Shown in pieces: positions 23,678 to 35,053 of a DNA stretch of 64,000 nt. A program made the translations under genes and the position numbers. The number at the start of each line of letters is the position of its first letter. The stretch's first letter is position 1. A model generated the notes under the pieces. The model did not search any database. It worked only from the letters and a program-made list of their open reading frames with translations, and was not told the DNA's origin. The DNA is from Gordius sp. MW1 (taxonomy: Eukaryota > Nematomorpha > Gordioida > Gordea > Gordiidae), in the NCBI GenBank assembly GCA_964036665.1, contig OZ038533.1, positions 19,030,575 to 19,094,574 of the forward strand, written 5' to 3'.

Positions 23678-24384
23678 CTCTTCTAACATAACCAAAACCT
23701 AAGAGGCGTCTATGCTGAAATTAAGGTCACCAAATGAATAAAACCATTTAATTAGCGTAGACAAGGATGAAGGGTGAGTGGGGTTGAGATAACCGCGCGG
23801 CTTTAAATAAAAGGCCGGATTTTTTGAAATCTGTGGCGGTTTAGACTTTGGCGAGATGAAGTAACAAACTGACATTCACACACTTCGAACTTTTCAACCA
23901 ATTCAATCATCCATCCATAAACAATTCTTCCGGGATATTATCTTTATCGCTCATTTATTATCTGTATCGCTAATTATAATTATTCTTAATAAAAGTAGAT
24001 AATACCAGAGAATTATTACAAATCTTTGCATTAAATTAAGTATTTAAATTGAATGCATATGCTAAATTTTTATTTTTTAAATAAATGATAATTTGCGTTT
24101 TTTTACTTGAGGAGGAAATGTATTGAGATTTTTGATTTACTATGATGACCCTAAGCATAGATAAAAAGTCTAATTGCAAATTTTTATTTCAATAAAAATT
24201 TGGGCCAGGCCTTTCAAGCCGGACTTCGACAAAAATTGAAACACGGGACATTAAAAATCTAGATTTTCCCAACACTAATAGTAAATAGAATATATGTCAG
24301 GGTAAACAATTTGGCTATTCAAACTCTTGCTTCTATAATAATTTTATAGTAAAAGTTGGATTTCATTCTAATATTTTCTACATA
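23678..24384. other. Intergenic, no gene seen
   Basis: AT-rich spacer between the EFR3 5' end and the VAMP 3' end with no supported coding or repeat signal apart from a GGGCCAGGCCTTTCAAGCC word near 24203. Confidence 0.4.
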
Positions 24385-24600
24385 TTTGGTTGTCAGTCCT
24401 GTCCTGTGCAACTTGTAATTTTTTGATTATTTCCGTGGGAACTTATACGGGTTTTTAATGGCTGTGGACTAATGCTTCGGTAAAAGACTTTTATATTGCT
24501 TTCGAAATAGACTAGCTAATGACCGCTGATTCGCTTTACTTTTTTCGACCTCGTCCGAGCCTAAATTCCATTATTGTATTTGTGCCCGGCTGATCCTTTA
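24385..24600. repeat. GCTATGCAATTTATGGGCTC-family repeat, left end missing
   Basis: Starts at TTTGGTTGTCAGTCCTGTCC and follows the 16010-16215 copy (GACCGCTGATTCGCTTTACT, CGACCTCGTCCGAGCC). Confidence 0.6.
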
Positions 24601-24611
24601 TTAATTAATTC

Positions 24612-24675
24612 TTTGGGCAACTTGTCTAGGTTGTTGCTATATATCGGATTATTGCGAAACTGGCTCAATATTTTA
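24612..24675. repeat. Short repeat shared with 34252-34305
   Basis: GGGCAACTTGTCTAGGTTGT followed by TGCTATATATCGGAT is repeated almost exactly at 34252-34305; the flanks differ. Family unknown. Confidence 0.55.
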
Positions 24676-25871
24676 ACTATATATAACTAGCAATTGAAAC
24701 TGTAAAATACGCAGCTTAAAATGGAGCAATTATTTCAAACCTTTGAAATAAAAATTCATATTTCAAGGTTCAGTAATTATTTATTTATAAAATTTAAATG
24801 ATTAAAATATAACAAAAAAGCTAAGCTATTAACTCTTTAATCTTCATGCTTATGTCATTTAAGTTTCATTATACAAATTCTTGTGTAAAATTTGCCTACA
24901 AGTTACTCTCAAAAAAAATATGCCGGGCTGGGCTAAGAATACAAAACAGGTTAGAACAATTTAAAATAAAAACATTGGACTTGGGTTGTTGAAAAGCAGG
25001 TAATCAAATAAACACCTGTTACACCCCCTTTTTATCCTTTAATTATCAATCATACTAACGCACCAAACCATTTCTGTATACATATCTATACCACCACTAA
25101 GTTACTAACAAAAAAAAATTTAACCTCAGATTAACGTGCCCCGAGATGCACCTCGTAGGTGTCAGATGGGACTCGATTTTAGCTTGCCGATTTAGCTTCT
25201 CTGTTGAATGTCATTCAGGGCAAATATATACATACCCTCACCATACATATCAATCAATTAAACAACGCGAGTCGGATCAAATTTTTGACAAAAATATATA
25301 ACGTAAGGGTAATGATGAAATTGTGTGACAAAGTGACGTTGTACAAGGACGTGGGTAAAAAAATAAGTTACTATATAAAATCAAATAATTCTTTAACATC
25401 CGTCACAACAATCATAATTCGCCGTTCCAATGTCTTGTTGTACCCTCAATAACAGATAGACAGATAGTTTTATAATAAATGAATTATCATTAGTGAAATG
25501 ATCCCAAACTAAAGCGTCCTTCGCGATACGATGTTCGAATGAAGTGGCATGCCCATGTTTTTAATATAAGCCTATTATAAATTTTTAAATAAAAAGTCGT
25601 TCAAACTAATAAATTCTGGTCTCTAGGGGGTATGTAGAATGTTGAGGGTGTGCGCGCGAATTAAATACACAATTAAGCCGCCGGCTATAGAATTAGGAAA
25701 TTTTGGTTAACATTAAAGTAGCAAGTGATATAGGTGTTATATGTATGATAAATAGATAGGTAAAGTGTTAAAGCGTATAGCTAGCTAGATCAGTCTTCCG
25801 AGCAAATGTTAAAGAGTGCGGAACTTAACATGGGAGAGAGGGGAGAGATGAAGAGAGCTGGTAGTAGTGTA

Positions 25872-28800
25872 TCATGAAGACTTGTCTTTATTACCGGTTG
25901 TTGACCAAACTAAAATGATTCAATATACACATGTTGGATATATATATATAGAAAATTAAAAAAGGGGCTCAATTTGAATAGGAGGTCTGCAAATTTTAGT
26001 ACCAACTACTGCTGTAAAAACAGCTAGGTATTGTTTAGTCGACCTTTGGTTTAGTCGACTAGACATAAACGATGCAAAGGTTTTTTGGTTTGTTTTTCTT
26101 AATCGAACCCTAGGCTTAGTCCAAAATTAAAAACTGACCAGAGTCGAGCGTTAGTCTTTATTAAGCCAACGGTCGACCAAACAAAACCCAGCCGTTTTTA
26201 CATACAACACTAGCCAATCAAGGCTAACACGCGACTCTTTAAAAGTAGCCTTCTAATTTCTCATTACAGAATTATTGCTTCAAAAGAATCTTCCAGGGGC
26301 GTAGCCAGGATTGGATTTAGGGGGGGGGGGGGGTACGGTAAAAATGTTTTAGTGAGGGGCAATATGATATTTTTTGAAATTTTAACCATAATTATATGAA
26401 ATTTTAAAGATCTTTTCGATTTAGAGGGGGGGGGGGGGGGGAAGGGTAGTGGGGGCCCTCTCTGCTACCCTCGGCTACGCCCATGGGCGTTTTTTAAGGA
26501 AACAATCTCATTTAACTAGACTATTCAAGGACTTCACAATCAAATTTTTTGTACGACAACTTTAAAAAAACTACATGAAAAACATTTGGCACGAGGATGG
26601 AGACGTTCAATTATAAAAATATAAAATAATAGCCCGAACGTCAATTAAAACTCACGGTTAAAAACAATTTAACATCGAGTTTGCGCATGGTGATAATAAA
26701 ATAATAAGTGTACGAGATGTGATATATGTTTGGATTTATTATGTACAAGAAGTGGTGTAAGTAATAGCTTTACGAAGTGGCCCAAACTTTATCCGACAGA
26801 GGCAGCGTGTAAAATTAATCATAAAATTTTACGACAAATATATAAATATTTAAAATGCAAAAAAAACTCGGTTAAAAATTAATGGAAAAAAATGCATTTC
26901 GACAGACACATACTTACCAATAATAATGATGATAATAACAATTACGATCCCCGCTAGGATGGCCATCATCTAAAACAAAAAAGGTTTAGTAGTAATGTAT
27001 TTAAATTTTTAAACGAACAAATGTCGTAAAAAAACTGGGTTTTGTTTCGTCAACTATACATAAACGGACCAAAGATAATTTGGTCTGTTCTTCTCAATCG
27101 ACCTCTAGGCTTGGTCGAAATTTGAAAAACGGACCAAAATCGAACTAGGAATGAAATATAGTTTAATTAATGTTCCGAAAAATGAATGCAAAAATTTGAG
27201 TAAGTCTCTAAGCTAAAAATTGGTTACTACCTTGCAATTTTTCCACCAATACTTTCTTTTCAATTTGCCAGCGTTAGTTTCGAACTGCGAGGCGCCTTGT
27301 TGAAGGGCATCTAAAGTATAACGAATAAATGCACACACAAGTGGTGATGATCATTTTGGCTTTGATTTAGCCTTTTGCAAAAGGTTAAGCCAAAAAAGGG
27401 AAATTGGTTAAGCTTATTACACATGTCTCTATGTACTAGTGTTGTAAAAACGGCTGGGTTGTGTTTGGTCGACCTCTAGTTCTACTAAGGCTAACGATCG
27501 ACCCTGGCCTGGTTTTCAAATTTCGACTAAGCCTCGAGGTCGACTAAGAAAAGTAGACCTTAAATCTTTGGTCTCTATTTTAGTCTGTTTATGTTGAGTC
27601 GACTAAAACCAAAGGTCGACCAAACAAAATTAAGCCATTTTTACAACACTACTCTCTACTTAATTTTAGGACAATTTCTCCTTTTGCGTTTGCAGGTAGA
27701 GGAATAAAACAATCATTACTATAATACAAAACTGGTGTAAAAAGCGAAAATATGTGTTGCGATTACGCATCGCTTTGGAATTGCTTCAAATAACGAGGTT
27801 CAACGACAAAAAAATCAATCAGCAAACTGTTTGCGGATTTTAGTAGAGTTGTTTTCGATGAACGCGGATTTATTTTTAATATTTTCCCCGTATACGTAAA
27901 GTTTTTGAAATATTTGCCGTCAAAGTTGGTAAAAACAGGGAGTTTGGCGTTTTTCAAACGTAAAAAAAGAAATTACAAATTAATCGGTAAAATTTAATTT
28001 AATAAATTTGATTTATAAATAAAGGGAAGAGGAATCCATTGAATCCTTGTTAATTTGATAAACATCAAATAATTATAAACTGAAACATTATGAAAACAAA
28101 CCTTTGTTTATTTATACTTTATAAAACACAAATAAAAATCTAATTGATGTTGTGACAGGCTTTTAGCGGGCTTTACGTAAATCTAGGCCCGGCCCGAGCC
28201 CGTTAGTTATATTACGGCCCGTTCAGACCCAGCCCGTTATTTTATATTAAAGCAGAAGCCCGGCCTAGGAGTTAAACAAAAACAGGCACGTGATTCCTAA
28301 TGTTATAAGAAGGGGAGGGCGACCTTCTGCGGTTTGTCAATATTTAAAGAGATAGAGATATAAGTTAATTTTTAATAGATGTAAAAAAATAAAGGAGCTA
28401 AGGTTAAAAAATTATCTGTTTTGTTCAGTGTTATGAAAGTTAATGTGCTAAAAAGTTAATTAGTAAGCTGCTGCAAAAAAGCGGAAATATATGTTGCGAT
28501 TTTGCAGCGCTGCTTAGATTATATATTGCCTCAGTATATAATAAGATAGAGATATGTAATTTATTATCGAGTATGCCGTTGTTTTACGTTAACAAAATTT
28601 AAGCCGATGAGGTTTTGACCATGGATTTGATTGGCAAGACGAGATTATTAGATTAATACATAAAATTTAATTTTTATAGGCAGGCAAGGAGTTTATTTTA
28701 TCTACTACATGCTAAATAACGATCTAAGATAGTAAAACTGACTAATTGCATTGAAAAAGTACAAAAAATACAAAACCCACTTCGTAACAAAACATGTTGA

Positions 28801-29769
28801 AATACAAAAGGTTATGGCTCGTGTTTTAAAAACGGCTGGATTTATTTTGGTCGACCTCCGGTTTTGGTCGACTAAACATAAACAGACCAAATATTTTTAG
28901 GTCAAACATTTGGTCTGTTTATGTTTAGTCGACTAAAACCAAAAATCGACCAAACAAAACCCAGCCTTTTTTATAACACCACTGCGCACTAATGTCCGAC
29001 TTTTCTGAAATTAAAAATTATAAAACTTCTTCAACAACTAGAAAACTTTTTAAATTAAAAAAGTATTTCTTATCCACCATCAATCGAGCGTCATAAGGAA
29101 TGACCTAAGATTTTAACGACAAATTTTGGGGGAATTTTAGGCAACCTTAAAACATTATTTCATCATAAAATAAAAATACATAATATAATATAAGATTCCA
29201 TGTGAGTGTCTATTGATTTCATTTCGTTACCTGCCCTATTGTCGAGTTCCGATAATTTTTGATCACGTTCCAGCACTTTGTCAACGTTGACCCTCATTAT
29301 ATCAACGACCTAAACATACAATTAAATAACACGAGTGAACTAGTGTTTTGTAAAAACGGCTGGGTTTTATTTGGTCAGCCTTTGGTTTTAGTCGAGTAAA
29401 CATAAACGGAGGTGTCTATTTTTCTTAGTCGACCACAGGGCTTAGTCGAAGTTTGAAAAATCGACCAGAATAGACCGTTAGCCTTAGTTGAACCAAAGGG
29501 TCGACCAAACAAAACCCAGCCGTTTTTACAACACTAAGCGAACACCATTAAGAATTTGTATGTCGAGGACGTTTAAAACGAATTTCCATGGAATGACCAT
29601 AATACTAAATTCCAACTGAAATAACTTCAAAACAGACTGCAAGAGTTAGGAAAAGTTAGGTAATCCTCTAATCCCTACCTCGTCGACTTGTGCTTGAGTT
29701 TGTTGCAGCCTTTTGCTTTGCATGCTTGGCGGCAAGTTGCCGGGAACCACTGGACCGGTGGATGAAGCC
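25872..29769 (-). CDS. VAMP: Synaptobrevin/VAMP, R-SNARE of synaptic or secretory vesicles (start exon not found)
   Basis: Vesicle R-SNARE that zippers with syntaxin and SNAP-25 to drive fusion. Exons (minus strand): 29769-29679, 29309-29231, 27310-27231, 26969-26918, 25909-25872; all phases agree. The product reads, in order: Pro-rich start ([12 protein letters not shown]), SNARE motif beginning [12 protein letters not shown], then [19 protein letters not shown] (its Arg is the zero-layer residue), [26 protein letters not shown], the juxtamembrane RKYWWKN, a transmembrane helix ([19 protein letters not shown]) and a short lumenal tail [10 protein letters not shown]. The last exon adds only 11 residues. 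Exon 29769 begins one base into a codon, so a further 5' exon with the Met is needed; none found between 29780 and 33400 has the right phase. Introns carry copies of the palindromic MITE. Very close to neuronal synaptobrevins by recall; the paralogue is not settled. Confidence 0.92.
26009..26212. mobile_element. Palindromic TA-MITE, copy 12
   Basis: CTGCTGTAAAAACAGCTAGG at the left, GCCGTTTTTACATACAACAC at the right. VAMP last intron. Confidence 0.83.
26294..26485. mobile_element. G/C-end MITE copy
   Basis: AGGGGCGTAGCCAGGATTGG plus a G run at the left, CTCGGCTACGCCCATGG at the right. VAMP last intron. Confidence 0.8.
27022..27146. mobile_element. Palindromic TA-MITE, partial (copy 13)
   Basis: GTCGTAAAAAAACTGGGTTT at the left; right arm lost after GGACCAAAATCGAAC. 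Lies about 50 bp upstream of the VAMP transmembrane exon. Confidence 0.7.
27437..27651. mobile_element. Palindromic TA-MITE, copy 14 (long form)
   Basis: TAGTGTTGTAAAAACGGCTG at the left, AAGCCATTTTTACAACACTA at the right with TA on both sides; 215 bp. VAMP intron. Confidence 0.9.
27700..28640. other. VAMP intron with two related scraps
   Basis: AAAAGCGAAAATATGTGTTG at 27739 and AAAAGCGGAAATATATGTTG at 28478 introduce similar 60-bp stretches, suggesting two remnants of one repeat. A GGCCCGGCCCGAGCCCG block sits at 28187-28265. The minus-strand open frame at 27763-27957 has no recognised similarity. Confidence 0.35.
28820..28982. mobile_element. Palindromic TA-MITE, copy 15
   Basis: CGTGTTTTAAAAACGGCTGG at the left, CAGCCTTTTTTATAACACCA at the right; short form. 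Confidence 0.85.
29341..29536. mobile_element. Palindromic TA-MITE, copy 16
   Basis: TAGTGTTTTGTAAAAACGGC at the left, CAGCCGTTTTTACAACACTA at the right. It lies 31 bp upstream of the VAMP exon ending at 29309. Confidence 0.88.
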
Positions 29770-29929
29770 CTGTACAAAACACAGATCGATATACAAGTTT
29801 AAAAAAAATGTTATAAACAATTAGTTTGAAAAATTCAAAAATTAAGTTAAGACTCGTAAAATTTAACGCGTATAATATGATTTTCGTGCTTTATAATGAT
29901 GCCTTTTTCATAATGTTATAAGAACGCGT

Positions 29930-30090
29930 CGGGTTTTTGGGGCGGGTTTTAAATTTTATAACGCTTTCGGGTCGGGTCGGGTTAAAAATTTTAAAATGCT
30001 TTCGGGTCGGGTTCGGGTTAACATTTTTTTAAATAATCTCGGGTCGGGCTCGGGTTAATTTAAAAAAAAATTCGGCTGGAGTGGGGTTGA
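29930..30090. repeat. GGGTCGGGTTCGGG-type repeat
   Basis: Iterated GGGTCGGGTTCGGGTT separated by AT words; reverse complement of the CCCGAACCCGA words at 17970-18110 and 38450-38600. Remnant of a related element. Confidence 0.5.
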
Positions 30091-30286
30091 GGTTGAAAAA
30101 AAGCGACTTTGCAGTTCTCTATAAGAAATTGACATTAAGAATTAGTTAAATGACTTATTAAGTTTAATTATTTAAAGAATGCATGCATATCAGAGTTTTG
30201 TGTATGGTGAGATTTGCTGAACGCGCTAGCATCTCGCTCGAAGCCTTATTAAATCGTCGTTCAAAATACGATTAGTAAGGGTAGCC

Positions 30287-30444
30287 TGGGCGTAGCCAGG
30301 GGGGGGGCAGAAAGGGGCGGCTGCCCCCTCTAAATCCAAATATTTGTTAAAATTTATTAAGATTATGGCTAAAATTTCAAAAAATGATCATTCTAAATCA
30401 TTATTGCCCCCCCCCCTCTAATTCCAATGCTGACTACGCCCATG
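30287..30444. mobile_element. G/C-end MITE copy
   Basis: TGGGCGTAGCCAGGGGGGGG at the left, ATGCTGACTACGCCCATGA at the right. Confidence 0.82.
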
Positions 30445-30688
30445 AAGGATAGTATGTGGATTTAGGAATTGAAAAATAGCAAACAGATTATTTAGTGAGG
30501 GCGGCGGGAATATACAATATAAAAAGGAGCTAAAAAATTAGATAACAACAAACATTTGTGTGAAATTAAAATAAAAACAACGTAAAAACGATTTTTGAAT
30601 TATGAAAAAGGGTAACTTCAAAACAGATAAACAACACTCAACAGCTAGATATCATCGCTCGCGTATTGGAAATAATCTCGTCACACCC

Positions 30689-30868
30689 TAGCCTTGTAAC
30701 AACGGCTGGGTTTTGTTTGGTCGACCCAACATATACAGACCAAAGGCCGTTTTTCTAAGCCGGATAAGGTAGTCTTTTGGCCAAAGCTTTGATCTGTTTA
30801 TATGTTTAGTCGACTAAAACCAAAGGCCGCCGTCGACCAAACAAAACCCAGCCCTTTTTACAACACTA
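30689..30868. mobile_element. Palindromic TA-MITE, copy 17
   Basis: TAGCCTTGTAACAACGGCTG at the left, CAGCCCTTTTTACAACACTA at the right. Last copy before a 20-kb stretch with none. Confidence 0.85.
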
Positions 30869-31135
30869 TCAAGCCCATCCAAGTTTAACCTGAGACAAAT
30901 TCGCTTCTACAATAATTTAAAACTTTGCTAGTTAAAGAAGGGTATAAATAATTTCAGTATTTCGAAATGGCTAGTTCTGCATACGTTTTTGTTTAAAAGT
31001 CCTTATTAATCGGTCAAATAAAACAGAGTGACATATTAAAACTCAATTTAGCATATTTGCAATTGATTAACTTACAACCCACAAAATATTGGATTAGCTT
31101 CGGCTGGCCTCTAAATCCAATTATATTTTTAGGCT

Positions 31136-31255
31136 CCTTTGAATGTAGTAATTTGAAAATAAACGCTTTTCAATAGGTGAAATACCCAAGTAAATAAAGC
31201 TCCTTTAAATTTAATAATTTTAAAATAAACGCTTTTTAATAGGTGAAATATCAGC
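31136..31255. repeat. Local tandem duplication of ~60 bp
   Basis: CTCCTTTGAATGTAGTAATT at 31131 and CTCCTTTAAATTTAATAATT at 31200 start two copies, each continuing through AAATAAACGCTTTT and AATAGGTGAAATA. Confidence 0.7.
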
Positions 31256-31514
31256 GAGGACCCTAGTTAAAATATATTAAAAAGCGTCATATATAAACAC
31301 TACCAAAATTATAACGCCCAAAAACAATTTTTTCCTTGAAATGGGCCTAAATAAATAATTTCTTTAATATAATATATATGTATAAACGTCATGGGAGATG
31401 ATTAGTAATCTCTTACCACTAATTTTCCCAGTCAACAAACAATAAAACTTGATTTTATGTAACATTATTTTTGGAAAAGATTTTAATATTGACACATCCG
31501 GATATCTATGTATT

Positions 31515-31680
31515 CATGAGCGTAGCCAGCATTGGAATTAGAGGGGGCCAATAATGATTTAGGGAGGGGCATGATCATTTTTTGTAATTTTAGCCATAAT
31601 TTTGATAATTAAAACAAGGTTCTGGATTTAGAGGGGGGCAGCCATCCCTCCCTACCCCCTACCCCTTGGCTACATACATG
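31515..31680. mobile_element. G/C-end MITE copy
   Basis: ATGAGCGTAGCCAGCATTGG at the left, CCCCTTGGCTACATACATG at the right. A (GA)n tract follows at 31742-31757. Confidence 0.75.
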
Positions 31681-32019
31681 TACATTTTGCTAGCATTGTG
31701 ATTCTCTCGTGCTATCATAATGTACATCAGAAAAAAGGGGGGAGAGAGAGAGAGAGGTAGTAAGTAGGGCTTTGTCAAAAATCAATAATAAACCAATAAA
31801 GGGGGAGGGGAGCTCATAATACTAACACTTGTAAAAGGCTTGGGTGGGAATTGGTTTTTTTACCCATTTATTAAACCTACATTTTGGGAAGGTTAATGGG
31901 CCAAATATAAAAATATCATATCAATAGTTTGAATGAAATTTATTTATCATAAAAAACGTTATTACACATTAATAGTTTGGGAGCTTTATAATGGATGATA
32001 AACTTTATCAAATATTATT

Positions 32020-32085
32020 TAATAGGTGTGGGTATTGTTCTAAGCAAATCATTTAAGGACAAGGTGGTAGAAGTTTGTTGTAAGA
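32020..32085 (+). mobile_element. RTE-like LINE fragment (endonuclease part)
   Basis: GGTATTGTTCTAAGCAAATC through AAGGACAAGGTGGTAGAAG closely follows 35224-35268 of the long LINE. A scrap of the endonuclease region only. Around it (31760-33400) the DNA is AT-rich with no other supported feature. Confidence 0.55.
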
Positions 32086-33462
32086 TTTAAAAAATGAGAA
32101 GTAGAGTATTTAGGCTAAGTAGAATGTGTAGTGATTTTAAATAATGTCTGGTATATATCAAAAGATGATTTATAAGGTTGTTTTATAAATTGAACCCCTA
32201 AAATATTTTAAGTGGTGTAAAGCATCAGCTAGGTATTACAAATATGATATAAATAGAAATAAAATATTATTTTAATCTGCAATTTGTATTAAAGATATTT
32301 AAACTAAGCAATTATTGAGTAATAAATAAAAGATGTTACTTAATTTATATAAAGGTTAACAATTTGTCATGCAAGTATTTGTGGATTAAATTTAAATAAT
32401 CATTTAAACACCACTATAATGATTAATATGTCAAATACACCTGAAAATATTAGATGTACAAGATGTTACAATTATAATTTCTAAATTAACTTAAGTTTAA
32501 TAATAACTGGGATTAATTATATTATCCTTAGTTAAATATACGGAGTAGCAAACTAGGACAAAATCTAATTGTCCCACAAATTATAAATGTACAGAGACCG
32601 GTTAACTACACTAAATTAATGTAACTATGTAGCTTATATAGGCCCCATTTAATCATAATGCCAAAAATTGTTTTATAATTTATAATATGTTAGTGGGCAA
32701 TAGATAAATATCAGTGTAGTGTCACTTACATTTATTCAAATATGTTCAATACGAATATACAAATACTTCTATCAATCACAAACACGACCGCTGAACTAAT
32801 TGTTTCGTTAATAATTTTAAATTCAAAAATAATTTTTCTGCTTATTTTTTTATTATCTTATTCTCACTTCACCTGTACAAAATGATTCCAATATAATTTT
32901 AAAATTCAAAAACATAACAAATTATTAATGAGTTAAGTGCTTTTTTGTTGCCTCATTTTATAAATTTTATAAAATAATTGGAGATAAAATAATACGTTTA
33001 TTGAAATGGAGCAGCGATAGTTACCTGGATGGTATGTAGCCCCATTTAGTTGAGACTTTTGAGAATTAGGGCTAATAAAGAAAAATGACATAAATATTAA
33101 ACCTAATAAAAATGATTATAATTTAACGTTTACCTCTAAGTAATAAAACTAATTTTAAAACTCCCGCTGTTATAATAACGTCTGTTTTTCTATTTATCAA
33201 GATGGCGTAATCATGAGCATTAGGAGGCCTCGTTTGAGGTATTTCTTCTTACATTTACCTACTAAAATCAAATAATATAATCGCAAACATAATAATGGTA
33301 AAAATAAATGTAAAAATTAGCTTTAGTGTAAAGCAAAATGAGGGGAGGCAAAGTACGAATTGGGAAAACTCCAGATATTACTTTTAAAATATTTTGAGTG
33401 TAAACAGTGTCTACCTCTTTGGCGAATCCTTTGCCTTACTGGCTCGAAACTAATTTTTGTAG

Positions 33463-33700
33463 TCACTTTAAAATCCACCGGGGTGTAAGCGCTGGATTAT
33501 GAAAACCCATTTTACGGCGTTGAGGAAAAATTTCCCGGATGGTTTTCAGAAGATACTCAGTGGAATACTTGAGAATTCCGTTCGAGGGTTTATGTTTTTT
33601 GGTTGAAGATATTAAACGTAGTTTCAAATCTGTGAAAATCTTAGGGGTTGCATTGGGGTAGGGGATAGCCATGAGCTTTATTGATATTTGGTGGGTAGCT
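33463..33700 (-). CDS. Unidentified coding-like exon
   Basis: Minus-strand open segment following a good acceptor (pyrimidine tract then TTGCCAG). It gives about 78 residues, basic and Pro-containing (MAIPYPNATPKIFTDLKLRL, later KPSNGILKYSTEYLLKTIRE), ending in TGA at 33463. Directly after it, in a second frame, DFKVTTKISFEPVRQRIRQR runs to a GTAGAC donor near 33417, so the true exon structure may switch frame by splicing. Codon composition is more balanced than the flanks. Function unknown; it lies upstream of the VAMP exons on the same strand but shows no SNARE similarity. Confidence 0.3.
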
Positions 33701-34844
33701 CTGGCAAGAAAAAGATAAGTAAATAGTTGAAGTTGCTATTTGCTCAAGTTCTGCCCCGGCAATCTGCTCATTGCTTGAACAAATCTTGCTGCTTCAACTC
33801 CGCCTCCCGGGTTTCATATAATATTGTATTGCCTCGTGCAACGATTAGCATATACATACATGCTATACGCACTTATTAAACTATTCGGTGTGCTCTAAGC
33901 GTTATTTTATATTTAAACAACTAACTTTGCAAGAATTCACAAAGTTTCTTTTACACAATTATTAAAAAACAAATTAGGAAATTTTTGGCTGTTTTAATCT
34001 AAGGTTTCGAAAATACCCATTTTTTAGTAAATAGCGATATTAAATTTTTTAATGTTATAATCGCACTTAATCTTTGCAAATCTTATAATATATGGCAAAA
34101 ATCTATTTTAAATTTATTAATGAATGACTATTGTTATCATTAAAGTAACTGAAGAAAAGCTTTGTGAAGGGTTCATTAATATAGAAGCCACATAAGGCAG
34201 GCAGAAAAGAAGGGGATGATAGATTATCACAAATGGTGAGAAGAAGTAACTTGGGCAACTTGTCTAGGTTGTTGCTTTATATCGGATAATAGCGGAACTG
34301 GCTAAATAATTCCCTGAAAACTAATGCTGACCGTTGCCTACTTCTACTTTATCTGACTCCTAGTATAGGCCAAAATCTATTTTTAGTTTTGTGCCTGCAG
34401 CTTTTGGCATTCATGGTATCTTAGCTTTAAATATACATTTTCCTTACAAAAATTAAATTTTTTTGAAAATAATGATAACCGTTTTTCAGCCAAAGAACAA
34501 CCCCTTTGTTATTATTCCAGTCTCACGTAATTCTCAAATTTTTGTGCATTCAGCTTCATGCCCATTTTCAAGATGTACAACTAAGAGAACCACAGCATGA
34601 CTGAGTTCATATATAGGAAAGGATAGAATACGCCATATAGCTTCATTGCTGCTGTGTATCTTCCAGTCTTCTGTGTGATTTCATCGGTGTGAAAGCTCGC
34701 TATATTCGCAATGCTATTTAATGGAACGGTATAAACTGCCATATAACTGCAGTTTCTTAAATTACATACAAATGTATTTGATAGATTTAACTGAGTTAGA
34801 ATACTAACACTACCTAAGACGGTCCCAAATCCGTGTGCAAAAGT

Positions 34845-34867
34845 GGGGGGGGGGGGGGGGGGGGGGG
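34845..34867 (+). repeat. Homopolymer run of 23 G
   Basis: Uninterrupted G run 190 bp upstream of the LINE endonuclease start. Length may vary with sequencing. Confidence 0.9.
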
Positions 34868-35053
34868 TAGCGTCAAGTCGAAAACCGGGTATAAAAAAAC
34901 AATTCCAAAATCATGTTAGTTTCAAACAAAATTTTGCAAGATATAGCTAGGGCGTCTCCACAAACGACGTGCACTGCATTGCAATGTGAAAATACATTAG
35001 AATTAATGCCCAACTCACAGCGAAGTCGGTTAAGGAAATAAGTTATAGGTAGA

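Noticed and set aside
25204-25452. Plus-strand gene of 82 codons
   Set aside because: It lies in the likely VAMP 3' untranslated region, has no recognised similarity and an AT-driven composition.
33003-33045. VAMP first coding exon (ATG with MGLHTIQ then GTAACT)
   Set aside because: It ends in phase 0, whereas the exon at 29769 needs two bases from the previous exon.
24612-34305. tRNA-derived SINE heads or tRNA genes in shared repeats
   Set aside because: I looked for A/B-box spacing and a cloverleaf and could not support one; no tRNA or rRNA gene was recognised in the window.
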